Shown here: piece by piece, positions 1 to 7,265 of the stretch
How positions within the stretch are numbered: the first letter of the stretch is position 1
Layout: every line of letters starts with the position of its first letter
From: a virus
Length of the DNA stretch: 64,000 bases
Virus record (IMG/VR): IMGVR_UViG_3300031933_000202
Coordinates: 1-64,000 of that record
Reading direction: 5' to 3' (one strand)
Position numbers and translations under genes: made by a program
The notes under the pieces: generated by a model
The model's database searches: none
Seen by the model: only the letters and a program-made list of their open reading frames with translations
Told to the model about the DNA's origin: nothing

Positions 1-1
1 A

Positions 2-361
2 TTGCAGTCAGCCCACCTCGCCGCCCTGTCTGCCGTGACCGCCGAGCGGGATAGGCTGCTGTCGGAAGTTGAGCGGATGGCCAAGGTCGTTGGAACGCAG
101 GCAGTGCGCAATTTCGTTGGGCAGGATGCTCAGCGAGAAATTGACGAACTGGTCGCGCTGGGAATCGAGCAGGACAAGCGCGAGATTGAGAAGCTCCGCG
201 CCGAGGTCGAGGGGCTGCGCAAGGATGCGGCGCGACTTGACTGGCTGGACGGATACATTGTCATTGCCGAACACGAAGATACCGGCAAGTTCGCGTTCAA
301 CTCTATCAAGGAGGCGCTGCGCGAATGCGTCGACGCCACCATGGCTGCGAAGGAGGGGTGA
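2..361 (+). CDS. Coiled-coil accessory protein, 5' end cut by window
   Basis: The open frame runs off the left edge, so the TTG at position 2 is probably not the true start. The visible 119 residues are rich in Glu, Arg and Lys and read as a long coiled coil (residues about 10-75), followed by a short globular tail containing DWLDGYIVIAEHEDTGKFAF. This layout is common in phage accessory (ead/ea22-like) proteins, but I do not recognise a specific family. The stop codon lies one base before the start of the next gene, so the two are probably co-transcribed. Confidence 0.6.
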   Translation: MQSAHLAALSAVTAERDRLLSEVERMAKVVGTQAVRNFVGQDAQREIDELVALGIEQDKREIEKLRAEVEGLRKDAARLDWLDGYIVIAEHEDTGKFAFNSIKEALRECVDATMAAKEG

Positions 362-362
362 T

Positions 363-635
363 ATGACCCTGCTACGCGATGAAATCCGCACAGCGCGCAA
401 GGCATACCCTTGCGGCGCCTACTATTGGTTCGACCAGAGCAATTACGGCGAGCGCGATATCGAGCCGGAGGACTGGAAAACGATTGAGGCGGCCCGAGCA
501 GATGGGTGTCAAATCTTGCCGGGCATGAAGCACATCTATCAGACCAGCGTCGATGGCGATGGCTTTGGCGAGTTCCGGGCTAGGCAAGACATGAGCGCGA
601 TCTGCCGGAAGTACGACCTATATCCAGGCGACTGA
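363..635 (+). CDS. Small hypothetical protein
   Basis: A 90-residue protein starting at the ATG directly after the previous stop, with AAGGAGGGG just upstream as ribosome binding site. The N-terminus (RTARKAYPCGAYYWFDQS) resembles small phage proteins that begin with a Lys/Arg-Cys-aromatic stretch, but the paired cysteines of a zinc finger are missing, so I give no function. It sits in an accessory block upstream of the excisionase-like gene. Confidence 0.6.
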   Translation: MTLLRDEIRTARKAYPCGAYYWFDQSNYGERDIEPEDWKTIEAARADGCQILPGMKHIYQTSVDGDGFGEFRARQDMSAICRKYDLYPGD

Positions 636-653
636 CCACCTGATGCTGAGCCA

Positions 654-700
654 GGGTGTCACGCCCCACCCAGTGCGGGGTGGTCCCACCCGCAACACCC
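654..700 (+). promoter_or_regulatory. Nested inverted repeat in leader
   Basis: GGGTGT at 654-659 can pair with ACACCC at 695-700, enclosing a second hairpin CCACCC (666-671) / GGGTGG (678-683). No T-run follows, so it is not a standard terminator. It fills most of the gap before the next gene and could be an RNA structure in its leader. No function is inferred. Confidence 0.35.
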
Positions 701-722
701 TAGAACATAAGGAAAAAGAACA

Positions 723-950
723 ATGAAAATCACAGTAGAGCAGACCCCCGCTGGCCTCGCCTACCGCTGTGACGGCCACCTCATCACATGGCGGGAAGTC
801 AGGGACGCCACTGGCCTGGACAGAGGCTTGTCCAGGCTTCTCCTAAAGAAGGCGGCGCAGTCAGGAGAAGACGTCGCCGATCTTCTGGAGTGGAGAGACC
901 GAAACGTAGTGATCTGGAAGCTGGAAAAAGCACTCTGCCACTCTGCGTAG
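723..950 (+). CDS. Small hypothetical protein, possible DNA-binding fold
   Basis: 75 residues beginning MKITVEQTPAGLAYRCDGHL. The ATG is preceded by AAGGAAAAAGAACA, a good ribosome binding site. The central part (TWREVRDATGLDRGLSRLLLKKAAQSG) could form a helix-turn-helix, but this is weak. No close family is recognised. It is followed at once by a copy of the genome-wide palindrome, which marks the end of this small transcription unit. Confidence 0.6.
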   Translation: MKITVEQTPAGLAYRCDGHLITWREVRDATGLDRGLSRLLLKKAAQSGEDVADLLEWRDRNVVIWKLEKALCHSA

Positions 951-954
951 CAAA

Positions 955-989
955 CCTGTATTTACAGATTCCTGTATTGCGGTAATAAT
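955..989 (+). promoter_or_regulatory. CTGTATTTACAG palindrome with embedded promoter (copy 1)
   Basis: CCTGTATTTACAG at 955-967 is an exact copy of the repeated palindrome. The TTTACA inside it (961-966) is a fair -35 box, 16-17 bases upstream of TAATAAT (983-989), so a repressor bound to the palindrome would cover the promoter of the downstream excisionase-like operon. A second half-site, CCTGTATTG, follows at 971. Confidence 0.6.
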
Positions 990-1016
990 AGGACTAGTTA
1001 CGTCAAGGTGAGACAG

Positions 1017-1217
1017 ATGAAGACAGACTACGAACCAGTGAGAGTGGTGATGGATGCCTTGGACCGCATCCCTCTCACAGATGAGGACCGGCACATCCAA
1101 GCCAGTCTGGAGTTCGAACTCCCACACGCCCTCGGCTGCGGATCACCGCAGCTGCTGGCCATGAAAATTGCCCACGATCTCCGCAGACTCGAGATCATGC
1201 TCAGAGGTACTAAGTAA
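1017..1217 (+). CDS. Small hypothetical protein
   Basis: 66 residues. I chose the ATG at 1017 over a GTG nine bases earlier because AAGGTGAG lies seven bases before it. The sequence is helical and amphipathic (MKTDYEPVRVVMDALDRIPL). Its stop overlaps the next start (TAATG), so it is translationally coupled to the HTH gene that follows. It is the first gene after promoter copy 1. No family recognised. Confidence 0.6.
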   Translation: MKTDYEPVRVVMDALDRIPLTDEDRHIQASLEFELPHALGCGSPQLLAMKIAHDLRRLEIMLRGTK

Positions 1218-1420
1218 TGCAGCATCGAGAATTTGCCCAGAAGTTCGTGACCACATCGGAGTTGTGCGATCGCTACCGAGTCAGCTCCCGCACCCTGGTC
1301 CGCTGGAGGTCTGTGAAGGGATTTCCAGAGCCGGCCATGCACAACGTAGGCGCCGAAAACCTCTACTTGATGGAGGAAGTGGAGACCTGGGAAGAAGGCA
1401 AAATCAGGAAGAAGGCGTGA
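1217..1420 (+). CDS. AlpA/excisionase-like HTH protein
   Basis: A 67-residue protein whose core (TTSELCDRYRVSSRTLVRWRSVKGFPEPAM) matches the MerR/AlpA-type winged helix-turn-helix: helix, turn, recognition helix with TLVRWR, then a wing with FPEP. In phages such proteins act as recombination directionality factors or small regulators. The integrase gene lies within 2 kb on the opposite strand, which favours an excisionase role, but a transcriptional role cannot be excluded. Fold call confident, function inferred. Confidence 0.7.
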   Translation: MQHREFAQKFVTTSELCDRYRVSSRTLVRWRSVKGFPEPAMHNVGAENLYLMEEVETWEEGKIRKKA

Positions 1421-1458
1421 TATCTTCACGAGCAATAATGACTGAAGGAGCTACCGAT

Positions 1459-1818
1459 ATGGGCAAACATACACTCTACGAACTGGCTACTGATTTCGAA
1501 CTGTTCCAAGAGTTTGCAGATCCCAACAACACATGGGCTGAAGAACTATTCGACTCTACCCCTGTTTCCGAGAAGCTGCGCCATCTGATCTTCACCTTCG
1601 GAGTGGATGAAGAGGGTCGTAACGAACTGGCTGCCAACGTCCGGGATGGCACCTACGTCTGCGAAAACCCGACCTTGCAAGAATGCCGTCAAGATGGGAT
1701 CGAAGTGCTGACCGATATGGCGTTCTACGACGCCTTGGCAACCGCAACCGAAACTATCTACGGCAATGTTTCCGACAGCGTTGCCGCGCTTATCCGAGAA
1801 GACTACGGGATTTACTGA
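1459..1818 (+). CDS. Hypothetical acidic protein
   Basis: 119 residues, strongly acidic (DFELFQEFADPNNTWAEELF). The ATG at 1459 is chosen because GAAGGAG stands eight bases upstream; an in-frame ATG at 1438 lacks a site. No family recognised. The 3' end overlaps the 3' end of the convergent integrase gene by seven bases, so transcription from the two sides collides here. Confidence 0.6.
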   Translation: MGKHTLYELATDFELFQEFADPNNTWAEELFDSTPVSEKLRHLIFTFGVDEEGRNELAANVRDGTYVCENPTLQECRQDGIEVLTDMAFYDALATATETIYGNVSDSVAALIREDYGIY

Positions 1819-3041
1819 CGCTTCGGCGGCTCAGCCACGATCTCCATCAAGCGATCCCACCACTTCTTATAGGCGGTCGCTTGCTCATCCAGGTAGAGGT
1901 GACGGTCGTACACTCCTTGCATACCCTTTAGGGAGTGACCGAGCATCATTTCAGCGACAACCACGTCGGTTAGCGAAGAGAAATTGGTCCGCGCTGTCTT
2001 CCGCAGATCGTGCATAGACCAGTGCTTCATCTTCACGCCATAACTGCGCTCCGCTTCGTGCATCACCATCCCAGGAAGGCTGATGACAGTGCCATTAGCC
2101 ATTCTGACCGGCTTCAGGGCGCCGGTCATCAGAAGGCTCTTGGAGCGGGAGATACCCATCAATTCCTGCAGCATAGGGACCACTTCAGGGATTAAAGGCC
2201 TGACGTGATCCCTCTTCACCTTCTTCCTTACCTTGTTTTTCGCGACAGGTATGGTCCAGGTCATGGCCTCGAAGTCTAGATCCTCCAAAGGGTTCACATC
2301 TCTCAGCTCGCCGTTTCGGCAGCCGAAGAACAGACAGAGCCTTATAAAGAGTGTGTTACGCCTCAACGTCGGCGCCGTACCGGCGCAGTGCCAGACCAAC
2401 CTAATCTCTTCCTCGGCCAGCGCTCGGCCAGCGTCACCACTGTCCTCTATCTGCAGGTCGTCTCGAGTGTTCAGCAGCGCGAGAGGCTGGGAGTTGATAA
2501 GCCCCCGCTTGTACGCCCACAAGTGAACTTGCTTTGAGGTGTTCAGGATTCTCTCTGCTATAGAGGGGGCCTTCGCTTTGACCCCTCCCAGAACAGCCAT
2601 CCACTGCCCTCCTGTGGTCTCGTCTACGGGGAGGTCACCAAGCGTCGGGAAGACGTGGATCTCGAAGGAGCGGAGGTAGGCCTCTGCGTCCTGGTAATTG
2701 CCGAGGGAGTAGCCCTCGTGCCACATCATGTACAGGCTCCGGTTTGTTGGAACACCCGAAGCGTTCGATTTTTCAACCTTGCGTCGAACCCTCGGGTCAA
2801 CACCCTGCTCAAGCAGCGCCTTCAGCCGAAGGTGCTCGGTGCGGGCCTCCTTTAGAGACATTAAAGGGTAAGTACCTAGGTCGAGCCTGGCAGGCTTTCC
2901 AAGGAACCGGTACCTGTACTGAAAGACAATCCTTCCGCCGGCGGAAACTCGGATACCCAAACCCCCTGCGTCAGCTTTCTCGAGAGTGCTGTCGCGTGGC
3001 TTTTTATGGTTGGCTTTTAACCAAGAATCTGACAGTGCCAT
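1812..3041 (-). CDS. int: Tyrosine recombinase integrase
   Basis: 409 residues with the layout of P4/phi-type integrases: an N-terminal DUF4102 arm-binding domain (KADAGGLGIRVSAGGRIVFQ; LGTYPLMSLKEAR), a SAM-like core-binding domain, then the catalytic domain. Catalytic residues are visible as R in GCRNGELR, H-x-x-R in HDLRKTAR, and LGHSLKGMQGVYDRH, with the nucleophile tyrosine in VYDRH. It integrates the phage DNA into, and with a directionality factor excises it from, the host chromosome. I use the ATG at 3041 (GGGAAG upstream) rather than one 45 bases earlier. The attP core was not identified. Confidence 0.93.
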   Translation of the reverse strand: MALSDSWLKANHKKPRDSTLEKADAGGLGIRVSAGGRIVFQYRYRFLGKPARLDLGTYPLMSLKEARTEHLRLKALLEQGVDPRVRRKVEKSNASGVPTNRSLYMMWHEGYSLGNYQDAEAYLRSFEIHVFPTLGDLPVDETTGGQWMAVLGGVKAKAPSIAERILNTSKQVHLWAYKRGLINSQPLALLNTRDDLQIEDSGDAGRALAEEEIRLVWHCAGTAPTLRRNTLFIRLCLFFGCRNGELRDVNPLEDLDFEAMTWTIPVAKNKVRKKVKRDHVRPLIPEVVPMLQELMGISRSKSLLMTGALKPVRMANGTVISLPGMVMHEAERSYGVKMKHWSMHDLRKTARTNFSSLTDVVVAEMMLGHSLKGMQGVYDRHLYLDEQATAYKKWWDRLMEIVAEPPKRQ

Positions 3042-3095
3042 GCCTACTTCCCTTGTGTACATATCCGGAGGGCGATAGTGACACACAAAAAACTA

Positions 3096-3120
3096 TGTAC
3101 GCTAGTCTGTACGCACTTGG
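3096..3120 (+). repeat. 25-bp direct repeat, copy A, upstream of integrase
   Basis: TGTACGCTAGTCTGTACGC followed by ACTTGG. It matches the copy at 3330-3354 at about 19 of 25 positions. Each copy holds two TGTAC elements spaced 12 bases apart. A further TGTAC lies at 3056. Position directly upstream of int suggests recombinase or excisionase arm sites, or an int operator; this is inference. Confidence 0.5.
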
Positions 3121-3196
3121 AATGGCTGGGGTTGTCTGGAAGTGTCCTGGGTAGTCCGAGGCAATATGTCTGTAAGCCTTTATTCATCTAGGGTTG

Positions 3197-3217
3197 AGCA
3201 GGGTTATTGACCCTGCT
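3197..3217 (+). terminator. Hairpin in int-regulator gap
   Basis: AGCAGGGT and ACCCTGCT form a perfect 8-bp stem around TATTG. No clear T-run follows on either strand, so it could equally be a protein-binding inverted repeat within an attachment or control region. The rest of the 3042-3516 gap holds the two 25-bp repeats and one palindrome copy; I see no gene in it. Confidence 0.35.
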
Positions 3218-3329
3218 TGTCCCGACTTGAAACTGCCTCAGTTGTTGTACAGGTGAATTGCCAATCTCAAGAAGGAACCCAGCGTTTTCGCACTCTTCAG
3301 AGGGATAAGCGAAACGGTAGCCTGGATTA

Positions 3330-3354
3330 TGTACGCTGATATGTACACGTTTGG
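3330..3354 (+). repeat. 25-bp direct repeat, copy B
   Basis: TGTACGCTGATATGTACAC followed by GTTTGG, the partner of the copy at 3096. The two lie 234 bases apart in the same orientation and bracket the hairpin at 3197-3217, an arrangement seen for arm-type sites of tyrosine recombinases. Confidence 0.5.
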
Positions 3355-3438
3355 AAATGTACCCCAACCCACTTCTTAGGAGACCTTGAACATGGTAGCA
3401 GGGCAGAGCCCGCTGAAAATAGCTTATACAACCGTATA

Positions 3439-3450
3439 CCTGTATTTACA
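3439..3450 (+). promoter_or_regulatory. CTGTATTTACA palindrome (copy 2)
   Basis: CCTGTATTTACA, followed by a degenerate second site (CATGTATTACTGTAAT from 3461). Preceded by GTATAC, as is the related site at 4609. It lies some 70 bases upstream of the ArsR-type regulator, in the place expected for an autoregulatory operator. Confidence 0.5.
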
Positions 3451-3516
3451 TAAACACGGGCATGTATTACTGTAATCACAGCCAACAAATCCACAGAAAA
3501 ATAGAAGGTATTAAAA

Positions 3517-3783
3517 TTGTCGCCGTCTGCCGCACTTCTGAGTAGTCTGTCAAGCACTTTTCGCTTGGAACTCGTTTCTCTGATCACCCAGGAGGGGGGG
3601 TTGTGTGTAAACGAAATAGCAGAAAAAAGTGGGACCTCCCAAGCCACTGCATCTCGTCAGCTGATCATCCTGCGAAACGCAGGTGCAATTAAGGTCGAGA
3701 AGCAAAACAACAAGAGGATTTACAGCGTAGACGAACAGGTCGTTAAGCTGGTGGAGGCAGCGAGGAGGATTGCAGAGGGCTAG
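3517..3783 (+). CDS. ArsR-type winged-helix regulator
   Basis: 88 residues with a winged helix-turn-helix: FRLELVSLITQEGGLCVNEIAEKSGTSQATASRQLIILRNAGAI, where NEIAEKSGTSQATASRQLIIL is helix 2-turn-recognition helix, followed by a beta wing (IKVEKQNNKRIYSVD). There are no metal-binding ELxxC motifs, so it is a non-metal ArsR-like protein. The start is a TTG with AGAAGGT nine bases upstream; no in-frame ATG is available. A copy of the genome-wide palindrome lies in its promoter region, making it a candidate for the phage repressor that reads that palindrome; this link is inference. Confidence 0.75.
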   Translation: MSPSAALLSSLSSTFRLELVSLITQEGGLCVNEIAEKSGTSQATASRQLIILRNAGAIKVEKQNNKRIYSVDEQVVKLVEAARRIAEG

Positions 3784-3836
3784 TTCCCAGATTTGACAGC
3801 AGATGAGGTTGCTTGCAGGCTATCCGGAAAGAAAAA

Positions 3837-3885
3837 CGCCGACCCTAGGGCCGGCGTAAATAAGAAAACCACGTCTTATTTTATC
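3837..3885 (+). terminator. Two adjoining hairpins, probable terminator
   Basis: CGCCG-A-CCC / GGG-C-CGGCG (3837-3856) is followed at once by AAATAAG / CTTATTT (3858-3881) and a short T-rich run. This pair closes the regulator gene. The second hairpin is AT-rich and could act in either direction. Confidence 0.5.
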
Positions 3886-3915
3886 TCCGACCGGCACCAG
3901 TAAGCAAGGAACCTC

Positions 3916-4557
3916 ATGGAACTCTATATGGCAGCGGTCTCCCTTCCTAAACGGGGTCGCTATCTTCCTTTGCACAAACACCACCTCCAAACGCAGATGA
4001 CCTGGACAGCTCGTGACAGGGAAGACTACTTCGCGCTGCTCGAGACTGTAGAGACACTGTATAAAAAAGGCCCTGCCGGCCTGGGCATCCCGAGACCTCT
4101 GTTAGAAGCGCTGTGGGTTGAAGACCTGACGGTCACAGAGGCCACCAACAGGATTCTCCCCTACTTCTTGCAGTGCGACAGCCACAGGCATAACAAGGTG
4201 GCACCTCTGCATGCCAAAAGGGATCGCGTAGAAGTCCTCGGAATGGCAGGGCTGCCTCCGGACCAAAACGGACTGAGATTCGCTGTCATAGGCAAAGGTG
4301 TTGAGCGCCTTGCGCTCTTACCATGGGTTCTAGAAGCCGTGACTAAGGATACGCAGGAGGAGTTCACAGCGGACGACCTAGACACACTGGAAGGACGTTC
4401 AAACCCCTCTCTTGTCCGAATTATCTCACTGGCAGAAAAACCTGTGACGAGCCAAGGCTTTGCCAAGATAGTGGCTGTGCCCGCCGAGGCTATCGTCAAC
4501 CTGTCCCGTACACACAAAGGCGAGTTCATTCGAGAAGTACCCAGGGTATGGGCGTGA
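3916..4557 (+). CDS. Hypothetical protein of the control region
   Basis: 213 residues, no recognised domain. The start follows AAGGAACCTC. Residues 1-90 are basic and rich in His (LPLHKHHLQTQMTWTARDRE), and the C-terminal half is mixed alpha/beta. It stands alone between a terminator and a promoter, so it is its own transcription unit, lying where lysogeny-control genes are expected. Function unknown. Confidence 0.6.
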   Translation: MELYMAAVSLPKRGRYLPLHKHHLQTQMTWTARDREDYFALLETVETLYKKGPAGLGIPRPLLEALWVEDLTVTEATNRILPYFLQCDSHRHNKVAPLHAKRDRVEVLGMAGLPPDQNGLRFAVIGKGVERLALLPWVLEAVTKDTQEEFTADDLDTLEGRSNPSLVRIISLAEKPVTSQGFAKIVAVPAEAIVNLSRTHKGEFIREVPRVWA

Positions 4558-4608
4558 AAATCCGGGAACTTACGACGCAGTCAACACTCTGTTCAGTGAG
4601 TACGTATA

Positions 4609-4643
4609 CCTGCATTGACAGGAATACAGTAAACCCCTAGGAT
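4609..4643 (+). promoter_or_regulatory. Sigma70 promoter overlapping degenerate palindrome (copy 3)
   Basis: TTGACA at 4615-4620, a 17-base spacer and TAGGAT at 4638-4643 make a good sigma70-type promoter. The -35 box is the middle of CCTGCATTGACAGG, a diverged copy of the genome-wide palindrome, and GTATAC precedes it as at copy 2. The promoter would drive the three-gene ribbon-helix-helix operon. Confidence 0.6.
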
Positions 4644-4682
4644 TTAATTACACGTTAATTGACATATATAGGTACACAAAAA

Positions 4683-4898
4683 ATGGCACACGCTGAGGCG
4701 CAAAATCTGACCGTACGGGCAGCGGACCTTCTAAGCCGGCAGGAGAAGAAATTCACTTTGGACATGCCGGAGAGCCTGCACGCCAAGATCAAGGGCATCG
4801 CTGCTGCGCACCGCATGTCTGCAAAAGACGTAGTCCTCGAGGCACTTATGAACTACACCATCCCCAAGTACACAGGAAAAGAGGTATCTGATGAGTAG
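4683..4898 (+). CDS. Ribbon-helix-helix DNA-binding protein
   Basis: 71 residues. The C-terminal part (KKFTLDMPESLHAKIKGIAAAHRMSAKDVVLEALMNYTI) has the ribbon-helix-helix pattern: a short beta strand with alternating residues, then two helices separated by a turn, as in Arc, ParG and CopG proteins. It probably binds DNA as a dimer and may be the phage's second regulator. I use the ATG at 4683; a TTG at 4659 overlaps promoter elements. It overlaps the next gene by eight bases. Confidence 0.7.
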   Translation: MAHAEAQNLTVRAADLLSRQEKKFTLDMPESLHAKIKGIAAAHRMSAKDVVLEALMNYTIPKYTGKEVSDE

Positions 4899-5205
4899 AA
4901 ACCTAGTTAGGCTGAGAAAAAAGGCAGCAACGAGGCAGGATATCAGTACACCCGAGTCACGCGACACACTGATAGCGGCATTCCTTGATGAGCTTCAAGC
5001 AGTCGTCTGTAACGACGTCATCGATAACGTCAGTGACGAAGCACTGCACTGCCTGCACATAGACTGGATCAAAGCAATCCTGGCGGGAGAGACGGACGAG
5101 GAAAGGCGCAGCAGGCTGATCAGCGCGGTTATGATCTTCCCCGTGACGAATGAAACCAAACCACCTTCACCTCTAGCAGAGAACGTAGTATCAATCCATG
5201 GCTGA
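4891..5205 (+). CDS. Hypothetical protein, RHH operon gene 2
   Basis: 104 residues with a basic N-terminus (MSRNLVRLRKKAATRQ) and a helical remainder (DTLIAAFLDELQAVVCNDVIDNVSDEALHCL). No family recognised. Its start overlaps the end of the ribbon-helix-helix gene and its end overlaps the following gene, so the three are made together. Confidence 0.6.
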   Translation: MSRNLVRLRKKAATRQDISTPESRDTLIAAFLDELQAVVCNDVIDNVSDEALHCLHIDWIKAILAGETDEERRSRLISAVMIFPVTNETKPPSPLAENVVSIHG

Positions 5206-5536
5206 TATAGATGAAAAAGTGGTGCAGTACACGTTAGATTTCAGCCGCAAATGTCAGCTGAATATCGACGAGCACGTCCTGCGCGACAGCATCTATAGCC
5301 ACATGCAAGTGGCTAGGTCAGTGGTAACCGACTCCACCTTGGAGCGGATAGGCCACGTACACCTTTCGGTTATGATAAACACAGCAGCCCGGTACAACTT
5401 GTCACTGGCTGAGGTGATGATGGAAGCTGTGCGCAAGGGTGTTCAACCCGTAGCACCACTGTGTGCTTCCGTAGAAAGTCGGAAGGAAAGCGCAAAGCGG
5501 ATCAGCCGCAAGCCTCTTCTGCGCGTGGTAAAGTAA
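5198..5536 (+). CDS. Hypothetical protein, RHH operon gene 3
   Basis: 112 residues, helical, with a basic C-terminus (KRISRKPLLRVVK). The ATG overlaps the preceding stop. No family recognised. It is the last gene of the operon; the following 137 bases hold only a palindrome copy. Confidence 0.6.
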   Translation: MADIDEKVVQYTLDFSRKCQLNIDEHVLRDSIYSHMQVARSVVTDSTLERIGHVHLSVMINTAARYNLSLAEVMMEAVRKGVQPVAPLCASVESRKESAKRISRKPLLRVVK

Positions 5537-5622
5537 CATTCTTGCCTGATTGACTCCCTCCCCTGCCGCCCGGTAGGATCGCCCTCTTGCGGTAATCTAA
5601 TAACGAGAAAACGTATATCTCC

Positions 5623-5642
5623 AAACCTGTATTTACAGGTTT
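5623..5642 (+). promoter_or_regulatory. Perfect 20-bp palindrome (copy 4)
   Basis: AAACCTGTATTTACAGGTTT has perfect 9-base arms around TT, the longest symmetric copy with a TT centre. It ends 31 bases before the helicase start. TATACA (5656) is a possible -10, but that would leave almost no leader, so the site looks more like an operator or roadblock on transcription entering the replication genes. Confidence 0.6.
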
Positions 5643-5673
5643 ACATTATTCCGGGTATACAAAGGAAACCACG

Positions 5674-6981
5674 ATGAAACTAAACTCCGATCAGAAAGCG
5701 GCCGTAGACAGGGCTGTAAAAGGGTTTCTTGAGCAGAACCTCAAGGGACTTACCATCATTGGCGAAGGTGGCACCGGTAAGACTACCTGTGTGATGGCTG
5801 CTGCCGAGCAATGGCTGGCTGCAGGCCTCAAAGTGCTGTTCACGGCGCCCACCAATAAGGCGGTGAAGCAGCTGGAGAAGTCTGCTCGCAACTACGGCCT
5901 ATCGCGGGACAACGTAGCGTTCCAGACGCTTCACAGCGCTCTCGGGCTTGTCCTCCTGCCCTCGGAAGACAGCAAATTCGCGACACGAATGGGTAAGGGT
6001 GTGTTCCCTATCTTCGACATCGTGGTCGTCGACGAGGTATCGATGCTGGGCAAGCGTGCCCTCTTCGATTACCTGCTGCCGGAAGCCAGTTCTCAAGGCG
6101 TCCAGCTGCTGTTCATGGGTGACGACATGCAGCTTCCCCCGGTGAAGGAGGCAACCTCCAGGGCATTCGAGGTGTTCGAGACCGTCCGCCTGACCAAGGT
6201 TGAGCGCCAGGCCGCTGACAGCGAAATCCTCACCGTCAGCGGTCTACTGCGCACTGCGATGAGCGCCGGCCGCCCGTTTACGGCCCCCGCCATTGCTGGC
6301 AACGGGGTAGAAGTGATCAAGAGCGCCGACTTCATGAAGGAGGTACTGGCAGCCTTCGACGAAGACACCGACCTCGATGAGCAGCGCGTACTGGCCTGGA
6401 CCAACGCAAAGGTGGATGAGGTAAACGCAGCAATCCGCCAGAAGATATACGGAAAAAATGCCCCCCGCTTCATGGAAGGGGAGCGAGTCGTCACCGGAGC
6501 GCCAATTGGTGATGGCGAGAGCATCCTGCTCAGTACCGATGAGGAATGCCTCGTCCACTCCATCCGCGAGTCGAGCATCGACGATGAAGACAGCGGAGAG
6601 ACCTTCCGGACCACCTGCCTCGTTCTCAACCCGATCCACGCTGACATCAAGCAGGTGTTCGCCCATGTCCTCCACGAAAGCGAGGAGAGTCGCTACTGGG
6701 AGCGCCTGAACGACCTGGCCACCAAGGCCAAGAAGAGCCCGAGCGAGTCCCGCCAGTATTGGGCTAGGTACCACAAGTTCAAGGAGCTGTTCTCCACCAT
6801 CAAGTATTGCTACTGCATCACCGTCCACCGGTCGCAGGGCAGCACTTATAAAAAAGTGTTCGTCGACGTGGCGAACATCCTCCGCAACAACACCCGCGCC
6901 GAACGTCAGCGACTCCTGTACGTCGCGTTCAGCCGCCCGAGTCGCGAGCTGCTGGTCAACAAAAGCAAATACGTCGCATAG
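5674..6981 (+). CDS. Dda/RecD-like SF1 helicase
   Basis: 435 residues. Walker A is GEGGTGKTT (about residue 30), Walker B is VVVDEVSML (about 118), then MGDDMQLPPV (motif III), and near the C-terminus VHRSQGSTY (motif V, about 385) and LLYVAFSRPSRELL (motif VI). This is the pattern of phage T4 Dda and RecD2, 5'-to-3' DNA helicases that help start replication or clear proteins from forks. RBS AAAGGAAACCACG precedes the ATG. It opens the long replication block. Confidence 0.88.
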   Translation: MKLNSDQKAAVDRAVKGFLEQNLKGLTIIGEGGTGKTTCVMAAAEQWLAAGLKVLFTAPTNKAVKQLEKSARNYGLSRDNVAFQTLHSALGLVLLPSEDSKFATRMGKGVFPIFDIVVVDEVSMLGKRALFDYLLPEASSQGVQLLFMGDDMQLPPVKEATSRAFEVFETVRLTKVERQAADSEILTVSGLLRTAMSAGRPFTAPAIAGNGVEVIKSADFMKEVLAAFDEDTDLDEQRVLAWTNAKVDEVNAAIRQKIYGKNAPRFMEGERVVTGAPIGDGESILLSTDEECLVHSIRESSIDDEDSGETFRTTCLVLNPIHADIKQVFAHVLHESEESRYWERLNDLATKAKKSPSESRQYWARYHKFKELFSTIKYCYCITVHRSQGSTYKKVFVDVANILRNNTRAERQRLLYVAFSRPSRELLVNKSKYVA

Positions 6982-7019
6982 CCATCGCGCCTAAGAATTT
7001 GAATTAACCGGAGAGGCCC

Positions 7020-7259
7020 ATGGAAATTCAACGAGTTACAGAGACCCCCGCACCTGTCCAGAGAGTCGATTACGAGGAGCTGGCCAGTCACTACAACGAC
7101 CTCGACGTAGACGAGACCCTGAAGATGCCCAGCGTCTACAACACCACGCTGTTCAAGAAAACCTTGGAGCGTAAAGGCCTGGGCGCTGACGACGTCGAGG
7201 TCTACCAACGCAGGGGCAACTGCTACATCACCCGTAAATCCACTGCCACGATGGTGTGA
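7020..7259 (+). CDS. Small hypothetical protein
   Basis: 79 residues, start preceded by GGAGAGGCCC. It is acidic in the middle (EELASHYNDLDVDETLKMPS) and ends in a basic strand (RRGNCYITRKSTATMV). It sits between the helicase and primase genes with gaps of 38 and 6 bases, so it belongs to the replication operon; no family is recognised. Confidence 0.65.
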   Translation: MEIQRVTETPAPVQRVDYEELASHYNDLDVDETLKMPSVYNTTLFKKTLERKGLGADDVEVYQRRGNCYITRKSTATMV

Positions 7260-7265
7260 CCGCCC

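Noticed and set aside
5656-5661. TATACA as -10 of a promoter using TTTACA of copy 4
   Set aside because: Transcription would begin about six bases before the helicase start codon, leaving no room for the ribosome binding site.
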